Positions 48,177 through 57,183 are shown, numbered from the stretch's first letter. The stretch: 64,000 bases of DNA from Alcanivorax sp. 1008 (GCF_020667895.1 NZ_JAFMPS010000001.1:372001-436000); one strand, 5' to 3'. Numbers and translations: made by a program. Notes: generated from the sequence alone by a model not told the origin.

Positions 48177-49505
48177 TTACAGTTGCCGGGTAATCATGCA
48201 ATAGGCCGTGTCGGTCAAATCTGCGGGGCGCGGAATGCGCACCACATGACCACTGCCCGGCGCGGTATCCATGGCTTCACCATGACGGTTTTCCAGTGCC
48301 TCCAGGGTCAGGGATATATTGCCCTTGGGGGACATCAGGCAGAGATGGTCGCCGCGGCGAAAGCGGTTTTTCACATCAATGGTCAGCCAGTGGTCGTCGG
48401 CATCGATAATATCGCCCACCAGTTGCTCGCTGCCCAGTTGTGAGGTGCCCTGTTCGTACTGCTGATATTCCTGGGGCGGATGACGACGGTAAAAACCTTC
48501 AGTGAAGCCACGGCTGGACATGGCCTCCAGTTCGTCCATCAGTTGCATGTCAAAGGGTTTGCCGGCCAATGCATCGTCAATGGCGCGGCGATATACCTGA
48601 GCGGTGCGGGCCGCGTAGTAGGGGCTCTTGGTACGGCCTTCAATCTTCAGCGAATGCACGCCCATGTTGATTAGCTCGCCGACATGCTGCACGGCGCGCA
48701 GATCACGGGAGTTCATGATGTAGGTGCCGTGTTCATCTTCGTAAACGGGAACGAATTCATCCGGTTGTTTGGGATCCTGCAGCAGCAGTTCGCGCACGGC
48801 AAACGGGTCGTACTGCTGCACCAGCGGTTCGTTGGTTACCGCGATGGGCTGTTTCAGCGGCACCATTTTACCCGCCGCATCCGTGCCATGCTCCACAGTC
48901 TTGTAATCCCAGCGACAGGCGTTGGTGCAGGCGCCCTGATTGGCGTCGCGGTGATTCATATAACCGGACAGCAGACAGCGGCCGGAGTAGGCCATGCACA
49001 GGGCGCCATGAACAAACACTTCCAGCTCGACGTCCGGTACTTGCCGACGGATTTCAGCGATCTCTTCCAGTGATAATTCCCGCGACAGAATTACCCGACG
49101 AATACCCTGGCGGCGCCAGAACTCCACCGCTGCCCAGTTCACTGCGTTTGCCTGCACCGAAAGATGCACTTCCTGATCCGGCCAGCGTTCGCGCACCAGC
49201 ATGATCAGGCCCGGGTCGGACATAATCAGAGCGTCCGGTTGCAGCTCGATTACCGGTTCGAGATCGCGCAGATAGCTGCGTACCTTGTCGTTGTGGGCGG
49301 CGATATTGGAGGCCAGATAGAACTTCTTGCCCTGCCGGCGAGCTTCGTCGATGCCTTCGGCAAGTGCGGCCACATCTCGGAAACTATTGTTGCGCACCCG
49401 CAGGGAGTAACGTGGCTGGCCCGCATATACGGCGTCGGCGCCATAGGCAAAGGCGTAGCGCAGATGGGTCAGGGTGCCGGCGGGGGAAAGCAGTTCCGGG
49501 ATCAT
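48177..49505 (-). CDS. trhP: U32-family tRNA hydroxylation protein (YegQ/TrhP)
   Basis: Peptidase-U32-family protein, 442 aa. In E. coli, YegQ/TrhP acts in prephenate-dependent hydroxylation of U34 in tRNA to 5-hydroxyuridine. MIPELLSPAGTLTHLRYAFA and YGADAVYAG open the family domain; the Cys-rich metal or Fe-S region is CMAYSGRCLLSGYMNHRDAN then GACTNACRWDY. ATG 49505 has no close alternative. The closest relatives are YegQ-like rather than UbiU/UbiV or RlhA, judged by the length and by VHSLKIEGRTKSPYYAART. Confidence 0.88.
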   Translation of the reverse strand: MIPELLSPAGTLTHLRYAFAYGADAVYAGQPRYSLRVRNNSFRDVAALAEGIDEARRQGKKFYLASNIAAHNDKVRSYLRDLEPVIELQPDALIMSDPGLIMLVRERWPDQEVHLSVQANAVNWAAVEFWRRQGIRRVILSRELSLEEIAEIRRQVPDVELEVFVHGALCMAYSGRCLLSGYMNHRDANQGACTNACRWDYKTVEHGTDAAGKMVPLKQPIAVTNEPLVQQYDPFAVRELLLQDPKQPDEFVPVYEDEHGTYIMNSRDLRAVQHVGELINMGVHSLKIEGRTKSPYYAARTAQVYRRAIDDALAGKPFDMQLMDELEAMSSRGFTEGFYRRHPPQEYQQYEQGTSQLGSEQLVGDIIDADDHWLTIDVKNRFRRGDHLCLMSPKGNISLTLEALENRHGEAMDTAPGSGHVVRIPRPADLTDTAYCMITRQL

Positions 49506-49621
49506 GTTGGGCTCTTGGTTGGGATGCGTGAATTATCCCCCGTGGCGGCGGCGATGGCCAGTCGGGCGGGCACCGGGGTTTCCCGCTACACTGACGGTCT
49601 GATGCTGCTATCGAGGTGTTT

Positions 49622-49942
49622 ATGCCGGTCTGGTTACCCGCTCTGAAAGTAATTCTGCCCTATGTGGCTACCGTGGCAACGGCGGCGATTCCTGCCTTTA
49701 CCCAGCGCCGTGAGGGCGACAAGTCCATTGAGTTGATGGCCCAGCAGATAGCCGAGCTGCAGCAGGCGGCTGGTCACAATGCGGAGTCGGTCAAGGTGCT
49801 GGCGGATCAGATGCAGAAGGCGTTAGAGGTGATTGAGCTGGCCGGGGAGAATAACCTGCGCGGTTTAAGGCGCGCCCATCTTTTCAGTGCCGCGTCCTTT
49901 GCCATGGGCCTAGCGGCGCTGCTAGTGGCGTTGCTCAGGTAG
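49622..49942 (+). CDS. small membrane protein of unknown function
   Basis: 106-aa protein, not recognised. A hydrophobic N-terminal segment (about 4-24, LPALKVILPYVATVATAAIP) and a C-terminal one (about 85-105, SAASFAMGLAALLVALL) flank a soluble helical middle rich in Gln, Ala and Glu (MAQQIAELQQAAGHNAESVK) that may form a coiled coil. ATG 49622 is preferred; a GTG two codons earlier is possible. It is divergent from trhP and convergent with the lipoprotein gene. Confidence 0.65.
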   Translation: MPVWLPALKVILPYVATVATAAIPAFTQRREGDKSIELMAQQIAELQQAAGHNAESVKVLADQMQKALEVIELAGENNLRGLRRAHLFSAASFAMGLAALLVALLR

Positions 49943-50009
49943 TGTCAGTTGCGCGGGTAGTACCAAAGGAAGGTGCCAAAAGGCATTGTCAAAAGATTGC
50001 GCCAAAGTG

Positions 50010-50044
50010 TGTGCCGGGTCAGTCCGTAGGAAAAACCCGGCACA
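50010..50044. terminator. 10-bp perfect inverted repeat, possible bidirectional terminator
   Basis: TGTGCCGGGT (50010-50019) and ACCCGGCACA (50035-50044) are exact reverse complements with a 15-base loop. It lies between the convergent ends of the small membrane protein and the lipoprotein gene. No long T-run follows on either strand, so termination is plausible but unproven. Confidence 0.5.
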
Positions 50045-50053
50045 TCTTGACTA

Positions 50054-50377
50054 TTAGTGAACCAACTCGCCGGCTTTTTCGGCGGCTTCTACCGCAGCTT
50101 CTTCCAGCTCGATAGCGGCTTTCTTGGCTGCTTCGGCTGCGTCATCCGCTGCCTCTTCCGTGGCATCTGCCAATTCGTCAGCGGCGTTGGAGGCTTCTTC
50201 CATGGCCTCTTCGGAGCTGTCTACCGCATCTTCATAAGCTTGCTCGGTGGCGGTGCCTACGTCTTCGGCAATCTGTTCTGCTTTTTCGGTAACCGACGCT
50301 TCCTTGTCTGCAGAGTCGCTGCAACCAACAACACCAAGGGTAAGCAGTAGTACGGTGGGGATGGCAATCAAGCGCAT
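50054..50377 (-). CDS. Ala/Glu-rich repeat lipoprotein
   Basis: 107-aa lipoprotein. The signal peptide MRLIAIPTVLLLTLGVVGC ends in a lipobox with Cys19. The remainder is almost entirely Ala, Glu, Asp and Lys in a helical 11-residue-like pattern (EEAMEEASNAADELADATEE), similar in look to LEA or apolipoprotein-type amphipathic helices, and strongly acidic. GGAG precedes the ATG. Function unknown; possible roles are envelope spacing or stress protection, both speculative. It is divergent from the BLUF gene. Confidence 0.75.
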   Translation of the reverse strand: MRLIAIPTVLLLTLGVVGCSDSADKEASVTEKAEQIAEDVGTATEQAYEDAVDSSEEAMEEASNAADELADATEEAADDAAEAAKKAAIELEEAAVEAAEKAGELVH

Positions 50378-50530
50378 AACAGTTCTCCAAGTCAGTTGCG
50401 AGTGGCACAGCCTACATCATATGCGTGAGTTATTCAGCCAGGGTCAGGCCAGTTACTTGTGTGAATAGACTTCACCGGGGTGTCACGGCTGCCGGTAAAC
50501 AATGTGATATCAATTTTGGGAGTCAGAGAG

Positions 50531-50977
50531 ATGTATCAGATCGTCTACGTGTCTACCGCAACCAGGGAGTATGACCGTGATGAGCTGGAAAGGATTCTGG
50601 CCGTGTCCCGCAAGAACAATAGCCTCGATGGTGTCACCGGCATGCTCTGTTATCACGGTGGTACGTTTTTCCAGATGCTGGAGGGAGAACGCGACAAGGT
50701 GGAGGCAGTCATGGAGCGAGTGGCTAAGGACAAACGCCACTACGGCGTAATGGTGCTACTCGAGCAGGAGGTGGAAAGCCGTGATTTGCCGGATTGGTCC
50801 ATGGCGTTCAATCAGGTATCACAGCGGGAGGCGGTGGCCCTGGACGGCTTTAGTGAACTGCTTAAATCCGGCCATGATCAGCGTTTGGGGGATGGCGGTG
50901 AAGTCACCAGTGATGCCCTTGATCTGATCGCTGGCTTCCGCGATACCGTTTTGCCGGGTGGCCGGATAACTTTTTGA
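50531..50977 (+). CDS. BLUF-domain blue-light sensor protein
   Basis: 148-aa flavin-binding photoreceptor. All signature residues are present with exact spacing to AppA: Tyr6 (MYQIVYVS), Asn30, Gln48 (GGTFFQMLEGE), Trp89 and Met91 (LPDWSMAF). It has a single BLUF domain (residues 1-95) plus a 50-residue C-terminal extension with helices, and no attached EAL, GGDEF or HTH output. The start at 50531 places MYQIVY at the usual beginning; the longer frame adds unrelated residues. It must act through a partner protein. A PPK2 gene follows 60 bp later; a diguanylate cyclase gene lies 2.5 kb downstream. Confidence 0.93.
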   Translation: MYQIVYVSTATREYDRDELERILAVSRKNNSLDGVTGMLCYHGGTFFQMLEGERDKVEAVMERVAKDKRHYGVMVLLEQEVESRDLPDWSMAFNQVSQREAVALDGFSELLKSGHDQRLGDGGEVTSDALDLIAGFRDTVLPGGRITF

Positions 50978-51037
50978 GGACTGTTCAGCACCGCAGGATG
51001 GGGGCAGACTGAAGCCAGACCATAAGGAGCTGGCACA

Positions 51038-52519
51038 ATGTTCGAATCCGCGGAGCTAGGGCACCGGGTCGGTAAGGAGACTTGGAAGAAGCGTTTACCG
51101 GAACTGCGTCAGGCACTTCTGGGGGCTCAGTTTGATCTTCTGGAGAGTGGCCATACGGCGGTAGTGGTGTTGATTGGCGGGGTTGAAGGCGCAGGCAAGG
51201 GCGAGGTGGTAAATGCGCTCAATGAGTGGATGGATCCTCGCCATATTCGCACGGAGGCCTTTGGCCCGTTGAGTGAAGAGGAGCGCCAACACCCCTACAT
51301 GTGGCGTTACTGGATGTCCCTGCCCGCGCGCGGCAAGATCGGCATCCTGTTTGGTTCCTGGTACACCCAGCCAATTGTCGACAGGGTGCTGGGCGATAGT
51401 TCTGCTGCGGAGCTGGATCAACAGGTCAAGCGAATCCGCCACTTCGAGCGAATGCTGGCACAGGAAAACGTCCTGTTAGTAAAACTCTGGTTTCACCTCA
51501 CTAAAAAGCAGCAGAAAAAGCGTTTTGCAAAACTGGCAGATGATCCGGCGACCGCCTGGCGGGTGACCCCCACCGAGCGCAAGTTTATCAAGCACTATGA
51601 CCGGTTTTCCGCAGTCAGTGAGCAGGTGTTACGGGAGACCAGTAGTGGTGACGCGCCTTGGGTAGTTATCGATGGCTCAGATGATCGATATCGCAGCCTT
51701 ACTGCTGGCGAGCTATTGCTTAGCACTATGCGCGGCAAGCTTGATAAGGGCAGTACTGCATCTCCTCCCGCGCCCGCTCCGTTGCTGGATCAAGAGGAGC
51801 TGGATCAGCGCAACGTTCTTAACCAGCTGGACTACTCCTTGTCGTTGTCGAAGAAGCATTACAGTGATGAGCTGGCCCATTGGCAGCGTGAACTGAATTT
51901 GCTGAGCCGTGACAAGCGATTCCGGGAGCGTAGCTGTATTTGTGTGTTTGAGGGTAACGACGCGGCTGGTAAGGGCGGAGCAATTCGCCGTATAACTCGC
52001 TCTCTTGATGCTCGTTTCTATCGGGTCATTCCAGTTGCGGCGCCGTCGGAAGAGGAGCGCGCCCAGCCCTATCTATGGCGTTTCTGGCGTCACCTTCCCA
52101 GGAGGGGTCGCTTTACGCTGTTTGACCGCAGTTGGTATGGGCGTGTGTTGGTGGAGCGGGTTGAGGAGTTGTGTTCGGAGCATGACTGGATGCGCGCTTA
52201 TACAGAAATCAATGAGTTTGAAGAGCAGTTGACCGATCACGGTATTATTTTTGCCAAGTTCTGGCTGGCGATTACCCCGGAAGAACAATTGAGCCGGTTT
52301 CAGGCCCGTGAGGAGACTGGCTACAAGCGCTTCAAAATTACCGAGGATGACTGGCGTAATCGTGCGCGCTGGCCGGATTATGAGCGCGCCGTATGCGACA
52401 TGGTTGACCGAACCAGCACAGAGTACGCGCCATGGACATTGGTGGAAGCAAACGACAAGCGCCATGCTCGCATCAAGGTGCTGCGCACCTTGTGCGAAAA
52501 GCTGGAAGAAAGTCTGTAG
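51038..52519 (+). CDS. pap: polyphosphate:AMP phosphotransferase, two-domain PPK2
   Basis: Tandem PPK2 protein of 493 aa, predicted to phosphorylate AMP to ADP with polyphosphate. The N-terminal domain has Walker A GGVEGAGKG but its Walker B counterpart reads FGSWY, lacking the Asp. The C-terminal domain has EGNDAAGKGG, the lid-type RFWRHLPRRGRF and an intact DRSWYGRVLVERVEE. So the C-terminal domain should be the catalytic one. This matches the Pseudomonas PA3455 / Acinetobacter Pap architecture. It follows the BLUF gene in the same direction and ends 6 bp from the convergent oxidase-like gene. Confidence 0.92.
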   Translation: MFESAELGHRVGKETWKKRLPELRQALLGAQFDLLESGHTAVVVLIGGVEGAGKGEVVNALNEWMDPRHIRTEAFGPLSEEERQHPYMWRYWMSLPARGKIGILFGSWYTQPIVDRVLGDSSAAELDQQVKRIRHFERMLAQENVLLVKLWFHLTKKQQKKRFAKLADDPATAWRVTPTERKFIKHYDRFSAVSEQVLRETSSGDAPWVVIDGSDDRYRSLTAGELLLSTMRGKLDKGSTASPPAPAPLLDQEELDQRNVLNQLDYSLSLSKKHYSDELAHWQRELNLLSRDKRFRERSCICVFEGNDAAGKGGAIRRITRSLDARFYRVIPVAAPSEEERAQPYLWRFWRHLPRRGRFTLFDRSWYGRVLVERVEELCSEHDWMRAYTEINEFEEQLTDHGIIFAKFWLAITPEEQLSRFQAREETGYKRFKITEDDWRNRARWPDYERAVCDMVDRTSTEYAPWTLVEANDKRHARIKVLRTLCEKLEESL

Positions 52520-52525
52520 GCGCGG

Positions 52526-53302
52526 TCAGGCTATTTCCTGTCTCGCTGCAGGCTTGATTTTGACGGGTTGATGCAGGCTAAAGCAGTCATCCAGCGCCAT
52601 CAGGTAATATTCCATGCCACGCTGAGCAGCGAGCCGAGCAGCTTCTCGCGAGGCGTCATCGGTACACAGCATCTTGATCAGCTCCATGGCTTCATGGGGA
52701 TGATGGTCATCATAGTGAGCGTGGGCTCTTAGCCATGCCATGGTGCGACGATCAATCACCGCTTGTCCGGTTTTAGCGTACTCACGCATGCCGCTGACGA
52801 CTTTGCGGCTCCACTCGCCGGTGGCCCACTCAATGGCCAGATTAGTGGCAGCAATGGCTTCTGCTACCGAGCCTTTGCCGTTCATATTCCAAAGATAATG
52901 ATTAACGGCATCCATGGCAGCGGGTGGTTGCACATTGTCCAGCTGTTCATCGCTGATGCCGAACCCCTTGGCCCAATCTCGATACCAGAACAGGTGGCGT
53001 TGCTCGATGCGGATATTGCCAATTAACCAGTCGCGAGCAGCAAGCATGCCCGGAGCGCGTATATCCGTGGTGCGTGACAGAGTCAGGCCCATGTAATGGG
53101 GGAAGTTGGCAACCAGCGGATAGAAATTCAACAATGCATGGCGGAAGCAGTCTACATTGAGGGTGCCGGCGGCCATTTCATTGAAAAATGCGTGGTCGGC
53201 CACTTTTGCCTTGATAGGCTCCAGTGAGTTCCAGAAGGTCTGAGCCCATGGTGGGTGTTCAGTCAGGGTCAGAGTGTCGTAATCTTGTTGTTGTTTTTTC
53301 AT
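52526..53302 (-). CDS. TenA/haem-oxygenase-fold, probable diiron oxidase family protein
   Basis: 258-aa all-helical protein that resembles the TenA/PqqC/CADD and haem-oxygenase-like diiron oxidase group. Candidate metal ligands are Glu100 and His103 (IEQRHLFWYRDWAKGFG), Glu158/Glu163 (AIEWATGEW) and the His/Asp-rich HAHYDDHHPHEAMEL at 194-208. No signal peptide. The start at 53302 is set by a plausible N-terminus; the longer frame from 53329 adds nine residues. Substrate unknown: CADD-like enzymes make p-aminobenzoate, others cut amino or fatty acids. It is divergent from the diguanylate cyclase gene across a large dyad. Confidence 0.75.
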   Translation of the reverse strand: MKKQQQDYDTLTLTEHPPWAQTFWNSLEPIKAKVADHAFFNEMAAGTLNVDCFRHALLNFYPLVANFPHYMGLTLSRTTDIRAPGMLAARDWLIGNIRIEQRHLFWYRDWAKGFGISDEQLDNVQPPAAMDAVNHYLWNMNGKGSVAEAIAATNLAIEWATGEWSRKVVSGMREYAKTGQAVIDRRTMAWLRAHAHYDDHHPHEAMELIKMLCTDDASREAARLAAQRGMEYYLMALDDCFSLHQPVKIKPAARQEIA

Positions 53303-53352
53303 GGCTATCCCCGGTTGGTTCCGGCACATTCGTGTAAATGCATAAAAAATTT

Positions 53353-53420
53353 ATTGGCACATAGTAGCGTGATGTTGTAGACATGAATCTACGGATATTT
53401 ACTTAGACTATGGTGCCAAT
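53353..53420. repeat. 68-bp nested dyad between the oxidase-like gene and the diguanylate cyclase
   Basis: The outer arms ATTGGCACATAGT (53353-53365) and ACTATGGTGCCAAT (53407-53420) are complementary except for one bulged base. Inside them GTAGA (53377-53381) and TCTAC (53388-53392) form a second dyad with a 6-base centre. TTGTAG (53375-53380), 17 bases, TTTACT (53398-53403) could be a promoter within it. The region is notably AT-rich. It may be an operator serving both divergent genes or a large RNA hairpin. Confidence 0.7.
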
Positions 53421-53458
53421 CTGATATTGCCATTAGTGCTGCTTCAGGGAGAGGGGCA

Positions 53459-54703
53459 ATGAGCCCGCAGGGCGATGACTGCGAGTACAGCGCAAGGATA
53501 GAAGAGGCTGAGAAAGCACTTGGCCGGGGATTTCTGTGGCTTTCGTTTCCGGCAGATCTGGAGCGGCGCTACCGCGAGGATTATCGCAACGAGGCAGCGC
53601 GAGCGTTTCGTTATCGCTCCCTGTTTATTCTGTTTCTCTATCTGCTGCTCAGTTCCGGCATCTATGCATTGATGCCGGAGAGCGAGCGCTTTGCCTGGGT
53701 CAGTTGGTACAGCTGGGTGGGCGTGATTATTGTTGTTGCCAGTGTGCTGTCACGGGTTCCTGCGATGGATCGCTGGTTTTCACTGTATGCCGGCCTCGGC
53801 AGCATGCTGGCAGTGGCGTTTTCGGTGGCCATTACCGGCTTTACCCATAATCAGGTGGCCAATCAGCTGACCCATGCGGCGATTATGTATGCGGTGGTGA
53901 TTATTTACAGCATTGTTGGTTTGAATTTGCGTACTGCCACCCTTGCCGGGTGGAGTGGCGGCGCTCTGGGTATCGTGATTGCGCACATGATGGGCGGGGC
54001 GGTGGACTGGGACGTGGCGCATCGCACCTACACGGGTAGCAGTCTGATGGGCATGCTGATTTGCTATTTGATAGAGCACGGCCATCGGCGCGCTTATCTG
54101 CAGGCCCGTTTGCTCACTCTGACTGGGCAGCGCACCGAGCAATATGCCCGGCAGGTTGCGCACCTTTCGCGTACGGACCCTCTTACCGGGCTATCCAACC
54201 GGCGGCATATGGATGAGGTAATGGATGTGCTGTGGCGGCGCGCTCGCCGTGAACAATTCTGTGTGGCTGCGTTGATGATCGACGTAGATCATTTCAAACC
54301 CTATAACGATCATTTTGGCCATCTTGCCGGGGACCAATGCCTGCGCAAGATTTCTGCCGTGCTGTCGGACTTTGCGGGCCGTCCTGATGATCTTGCCGTG
54401 CGCTATGGTGGTGAGGAGTTCTTGCTAGTGCTTGGCGGGGCGGATCTGCAAGCAGCACAGCACATCGCCCAACGAGTATTGGAGGCAGTGCGCGAGCTTG
54501 CCGTGCCAATGCCAGATGAGAAAAACTGTATATCTGTGAGCATTGGTGTTGCTGCGGTTGTGCCGGCGGAGAGTATCGGTGTTGACGCTTTACTTCATCA
54601 GGCGGATGAGGCTCTGTATCAGGCCAAGCAGCAAGGCCGCGATAGGGTTGTTGCTCAGGCGCCGCCTTTATCCATGGTTGGCCAGAACAGCCGGTTAACT
54701 TGA
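53459..54703 (+). CDS. membrane-bound diguanylate cyclase (GGDEF)
   Basis: 414-aa enzyme predicted to make cyclic di-GMP. A soluble N-terminal 50 residues precede six hydrophobic helices (about 53-205, MASE-like sensor), a short coiled linker, and a GGDEF domain from about 235. The active motif is GGEEF at 317-321 and the inhibitory I-site RPDD is intact at 308-311, so product feedback is expected. LSRTDPLTGLSNRRHMDEVM and DVDHFKPYNDHFGHLAGDQC are canonical. It has no EAL domain. The upstream dyad suggests regulated expression. Confidence 0.93.
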   Translation: MSPQGDDCEYSARIEEAEKALGRGFLWLSFPADLERRYREDYRNEAARAFRYRSLFILFLYLLLSSGIYALMPESERFAWVSWYSWVGVIIVVASVLSRVPAMDRWFSLYAGLGSMLAVAFSVAITGFTHNQVANQLTHAAIMYAVVIIYSIVGLNLRTATLAGWSGGALGIVIAHMMGGAVDWDVAHRTYTGSSLMGMLICYLIEHGHRRAYLQARLLTLTGQRTEQYARQVAHLSRTDPLTGLSNRRHMDEVMDVLWRRARREQFCVAALMIDVDHFKPYNDHFGHLAGDQCLRKISAVLSDFAGRPDDLAVRYGGEEFLLVLGGADLQAAQHIAQRVLEAVRELAVPMPDEKNCISVSIGVAAVVPAESIGVDALLHQADEALYQAKQQGRDRVVAQAPPLSMVGQNSRLT

Positions 54704-55603
54704 TGGTTTGCCCCCCTGCTGGCGATAGTGCGCTGGACTAGTGCCGGTAATTTTTTTGAATAGCCGAGAAAAATAATAGGGATCCTCGAAGCCGAATTGT
54801 CGGGCTATTTCCGCCACCGGTGCATTACTCACCTCCAGCAAATAGCACGCTCGAGCAATTTTGCGGTGCAGAAAAGCTTGCATGGGTGTCTGTCCGGTAG
54901 CGGCTCGATAGCGGCGGATGAATTGCCAGCGAGAGCTTTCTCCAGCGGCGGCGGCCAGTTGTGCCACCGTCAGACGCTGATCAAGGTGCTGCTGCATCAT
55001 GTGATGCAGTGCTTCGATATCAAGGCTTGCGGATGACTTTTGCACGCGACCAGCGAGCATCACGGCATAGGTAAGAATACTGCGGCACAAGCTGGTGGCG
55101 TGCAGCAAGCTGGCGCTTTGGTAGCCGGAGGCCACCACGCTAAGTAGCGCGCGGAAATCACTGATCAGGTGTTCATGCAGGCCGAGCTTCAGGCATCGGT
55201 GATGATGCGGATCAAGCAGATGGAACAGGCTGGCCAGCTGATGTCCATCCAGATGCATCCAGTACAGACTCCAGGGGTGCTGGCTGTCGGCTCGATAGCG
55301 GTGAGCGGCGCCTGGTGGTAGCAACACCAGATCGCCGCGCTGCACCTGAATGCGCTGACTGTCGGCCTCCGGGGCGGCCTTGAAGTATTCCAGAGTGGCA
55401 CAGCCCTCCACGCAATAAATCACCAGATAGTCCTGTGGGTCCGGTCGTGCCATATGGTGGCCGGCGGCCCGCGGATAGTAACCAAAGGCCAGCGGGTAGC
55501 ACCCTGAAGTAAGGGGGTTTAGGCCCATCTCCTGCACTGGCGGCTGTGGTAGCAGGACTCGCTCAGCGCTTTCCCGCAGTGGCCAGTCTGAAGTCCGGTT
55601 CAT
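54695..55603 (-). CDS. mmsR: AraC-family regulator, MmsR-like
   Basis: 302-aa AraC regulator. Residues about 40-130 form a cupin-like sensor ([34 protein letters not shown]); the last 100 residues are the double HTH ([20 protein letters not shown] and [20 protein letters not shown] with [14 protein letters not shown]). It is divergent from mmsA, as mmsR is in P. aeruginosa where it activates mmsAB, hence the symbol. ATG 55603 is chosen; a longer frame to 55672 would run into the promoter region. Its 3' end overlaps the diguanylate cyclase gene by 9 bp, convergent. Confidence 0.8.
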   Translation of the reverse strand: MNRTSDWPLRESAERVLLPQPPVQEMGLNPLTSGCYPLAFGYYPRAAGHHMARPDPQDYLVIYCVEGCATLEYFKAAPEADSQRIQVQRGDLVLLPPGAAHRYRADSQHPWSLYWMHLDGHQLASLFHLLDPHHHRCLKLGLHEHLISDFRALLSVVASGYQSASLLHATSLCRSILTYAVMLAGRVQKSSASLDIEALHHMMQQHLDQRLTVAQLAAAAGESSRWQFIRRYRAATGQTPMQAFLHRKIARACYLLEVSNAPVAEIARQFGFEDPYYFSRLFKKITGTSPAHYRQQGGKPSS

Positions 55604-55649
55604 GCAATAAAGTCCATCAAGTGCAATTGAGGCTATCTTATCCCGGGGC

Positions 55650-55670
55650 GCCACTGTGGTACAAAGTGGC
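55650..55670. promoter_or_regulatory. candidate operator in the mmsR/mmsA divergent region
   Basis: GCCACT (55650-55655) and AGTGGC (55665-55670) form a 6-bp dyad with a 9-base centre, 26 bases before the mmsA start. A regulator such as the adjacent MmsR-like protein could bind here. Confidence 0.4.
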
Positions 55671-55695
55671 AAGTCCTCTAATCCGGAGCAATAAC

Positions 55696-57183
55696 ATGGC
55701 TACCCGTGTCCCTCATCTGATTAACGGCGCATGGCGTCATGACGCCGGCAGTGCGCCATTTCCCGTCACCGATCCGACCAGTAATCAGCCTCTCTGGGAA
55801 GTGGCGTCGGCCAGCGCCGATGAAATCAACCAGGCGGTGGCGTCAGCCAAGCAGGCGTTTCAGGCCTGGCGCGAGGTGCCTGTTCCGGAGCGAGCTCGAC
55901 TGATGCTGCGTTATCAGCATTTGCTCAAGCAGCACCATGACGAGCTTGGTGCGCTGGTGGCACAGGAGACCGGCAAGACCATTGCGGACGCCAAGGGCGA
56001 TGTTTGGCGCGGTATCGAAGTGGCCGAGCAGGCCGCCAATGTTGCCGCGTTGATGATGGGTGAGACTGTCGAGAACGTGGCCCGCGGTGTAGACACGCAC
56101 TCATGGGTGCAACCACTAGGCGTGTGTGTCGGCATTACTCCATTTAACTTCCCGGCGATGATTCCGTTATGGATGTTCCCGATGGCACTGGCGTGCGGAA
56201 ATGCCTTTATTCTCAAGCCGTCCGAGCAAGACCCTATGACCGCCGTACGTCTTGGTGAGCTACTGCTTGAGGCCGGAGCCCCCAAGGACATCCTGCAGAT
56301 TGTTCATGGCCGCAAGGAGCAGGTCGATCAACTGATCACCCATCCGGACGTAAAGGCGGTGTCGTTCGTAGGATCGGTGCCAGTGGGCCAACATATTTAT
56401 CGTACTGCCACCGATCATATGAAGCGTGCCCAATGTTTTGCTGGCGCCAAGAATCATATGGTGATCATGCCCGATGCCAATCCGCAGCAGGTGGTCAGTC
56501 AGCTGGTGGGCGCCAGTGTTGGCGCTGCCGGTCAGCGTTGCATGGCGATTAGCGTGGCGGTATTTGTCGGTAACGCCCGTGAAATGATTCCGGCGTTGCG
56601 TGATGAGCTGGCGAAGGTAGTGCCGGGTCATCACAGCAATGCGGCCGCGGCCTATGGCCCGCTGATCAGTCCGCAGGCCAAGGCGCGGGTTCTGAAGCTG
56701 ATTGAAGCTGGCAAGCAGGAGGCCGAGTGTCTGCTTGATGGCAGTGATTGCATGGTGCCGGGTTATCCGGATGGCAATTGGGTCGGGCCGACGCTGTTTC
56801 GCGGCGTGACGGCGGAGATGACTATCTATAAAGAGGAAATTTTTGGTCCGGTGCTGTGCTGTGTTGAGGTTGAGTCGCTGGATGAGGCGTTACAGCTGGT
56901 GAACGCCAATCCATATGGTAATGGCACCTCGATTTTCACCAGGAGCGGTGCGGCGGCACGCAAGTATCAGCATGAAGTAGAAGTGGGGCAGGTCGGTATC
57001 AATATTCCGATTCCGGTGCCGTTGCCGTTCTTCTCATTTACTGGCTGGAAAGGATCGTTCTACGGTGACCTGCATGCGTATGGCAAACAGGGCGTGCGGT
57101 TTTATACCGAGACCAAGACGGTGACTTCCCGCTGGCCGGAGGATGAGATTGTTGAGACGAATATGACTATTTCTTTGAAATAG
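55696..57183 (+). CDS. mmsA: CoA-acylating methylmalonate-semialdehyde dehydrogenase
   Basis: Converts methylmalonate semialdehyde to propionyl-CoA with NAD and CoA, last step of the distal valine pathway (also thymine and inositol breakdown). It is 495 aa. The catalytic Cys is residue 282 ([12 protein letters not shown]). The general-base Glu of ordinary aldehyde dehydrogenases is replaced by Asn in [14 protein letters not shown], the mark of CoA-dependent [18 protein letters not shown] binds NAD. ATG 55696 has CCGGAG seven bases upstream. It is first of the four-gene valine operon. Confidence 0.96.
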   Translation: MATRVPHLINGAWRHDAGSAPFPVTDPTSNQPLWEVASASADEINQAVASAKQAFQAWREVPVPERARLMLRYQHLLKQHHDELGALVAQETGKTIADAKGDVWRGIEVAEQAANVAALMMGETVENVARGVDTHSWVQPLGVCVGITPFNFPAMIPLWMFPMALACGNAFILKPSEQDPMTAVRLGELLLEAGAPKDILQIVHGRKEQVDQLITHPDVKAVSFVGSVPVGQHIYRTATDHMKRAQCFAGAKNHMVIMPDANPQQVVSQLVGASVGAAGQRCMAISVAVFVGNAREMIPALRDELAKVVPGHHSNAAAAYGPLISPQAKARVLKLIEAGKQEAECLLDGSDCMVPGYPDGNWVGPTLFRGVTAEMTIYKEEIFGPVLCCVEVESLDEALQLVNANPYGNGTSIFTRSGAAARKYQHEVEVGQVGINIPIPVPLPFFSFTGWKGSFYGDLHAYGKQGVRFYTETKTVTSRWPEDEIVETNMTISLK

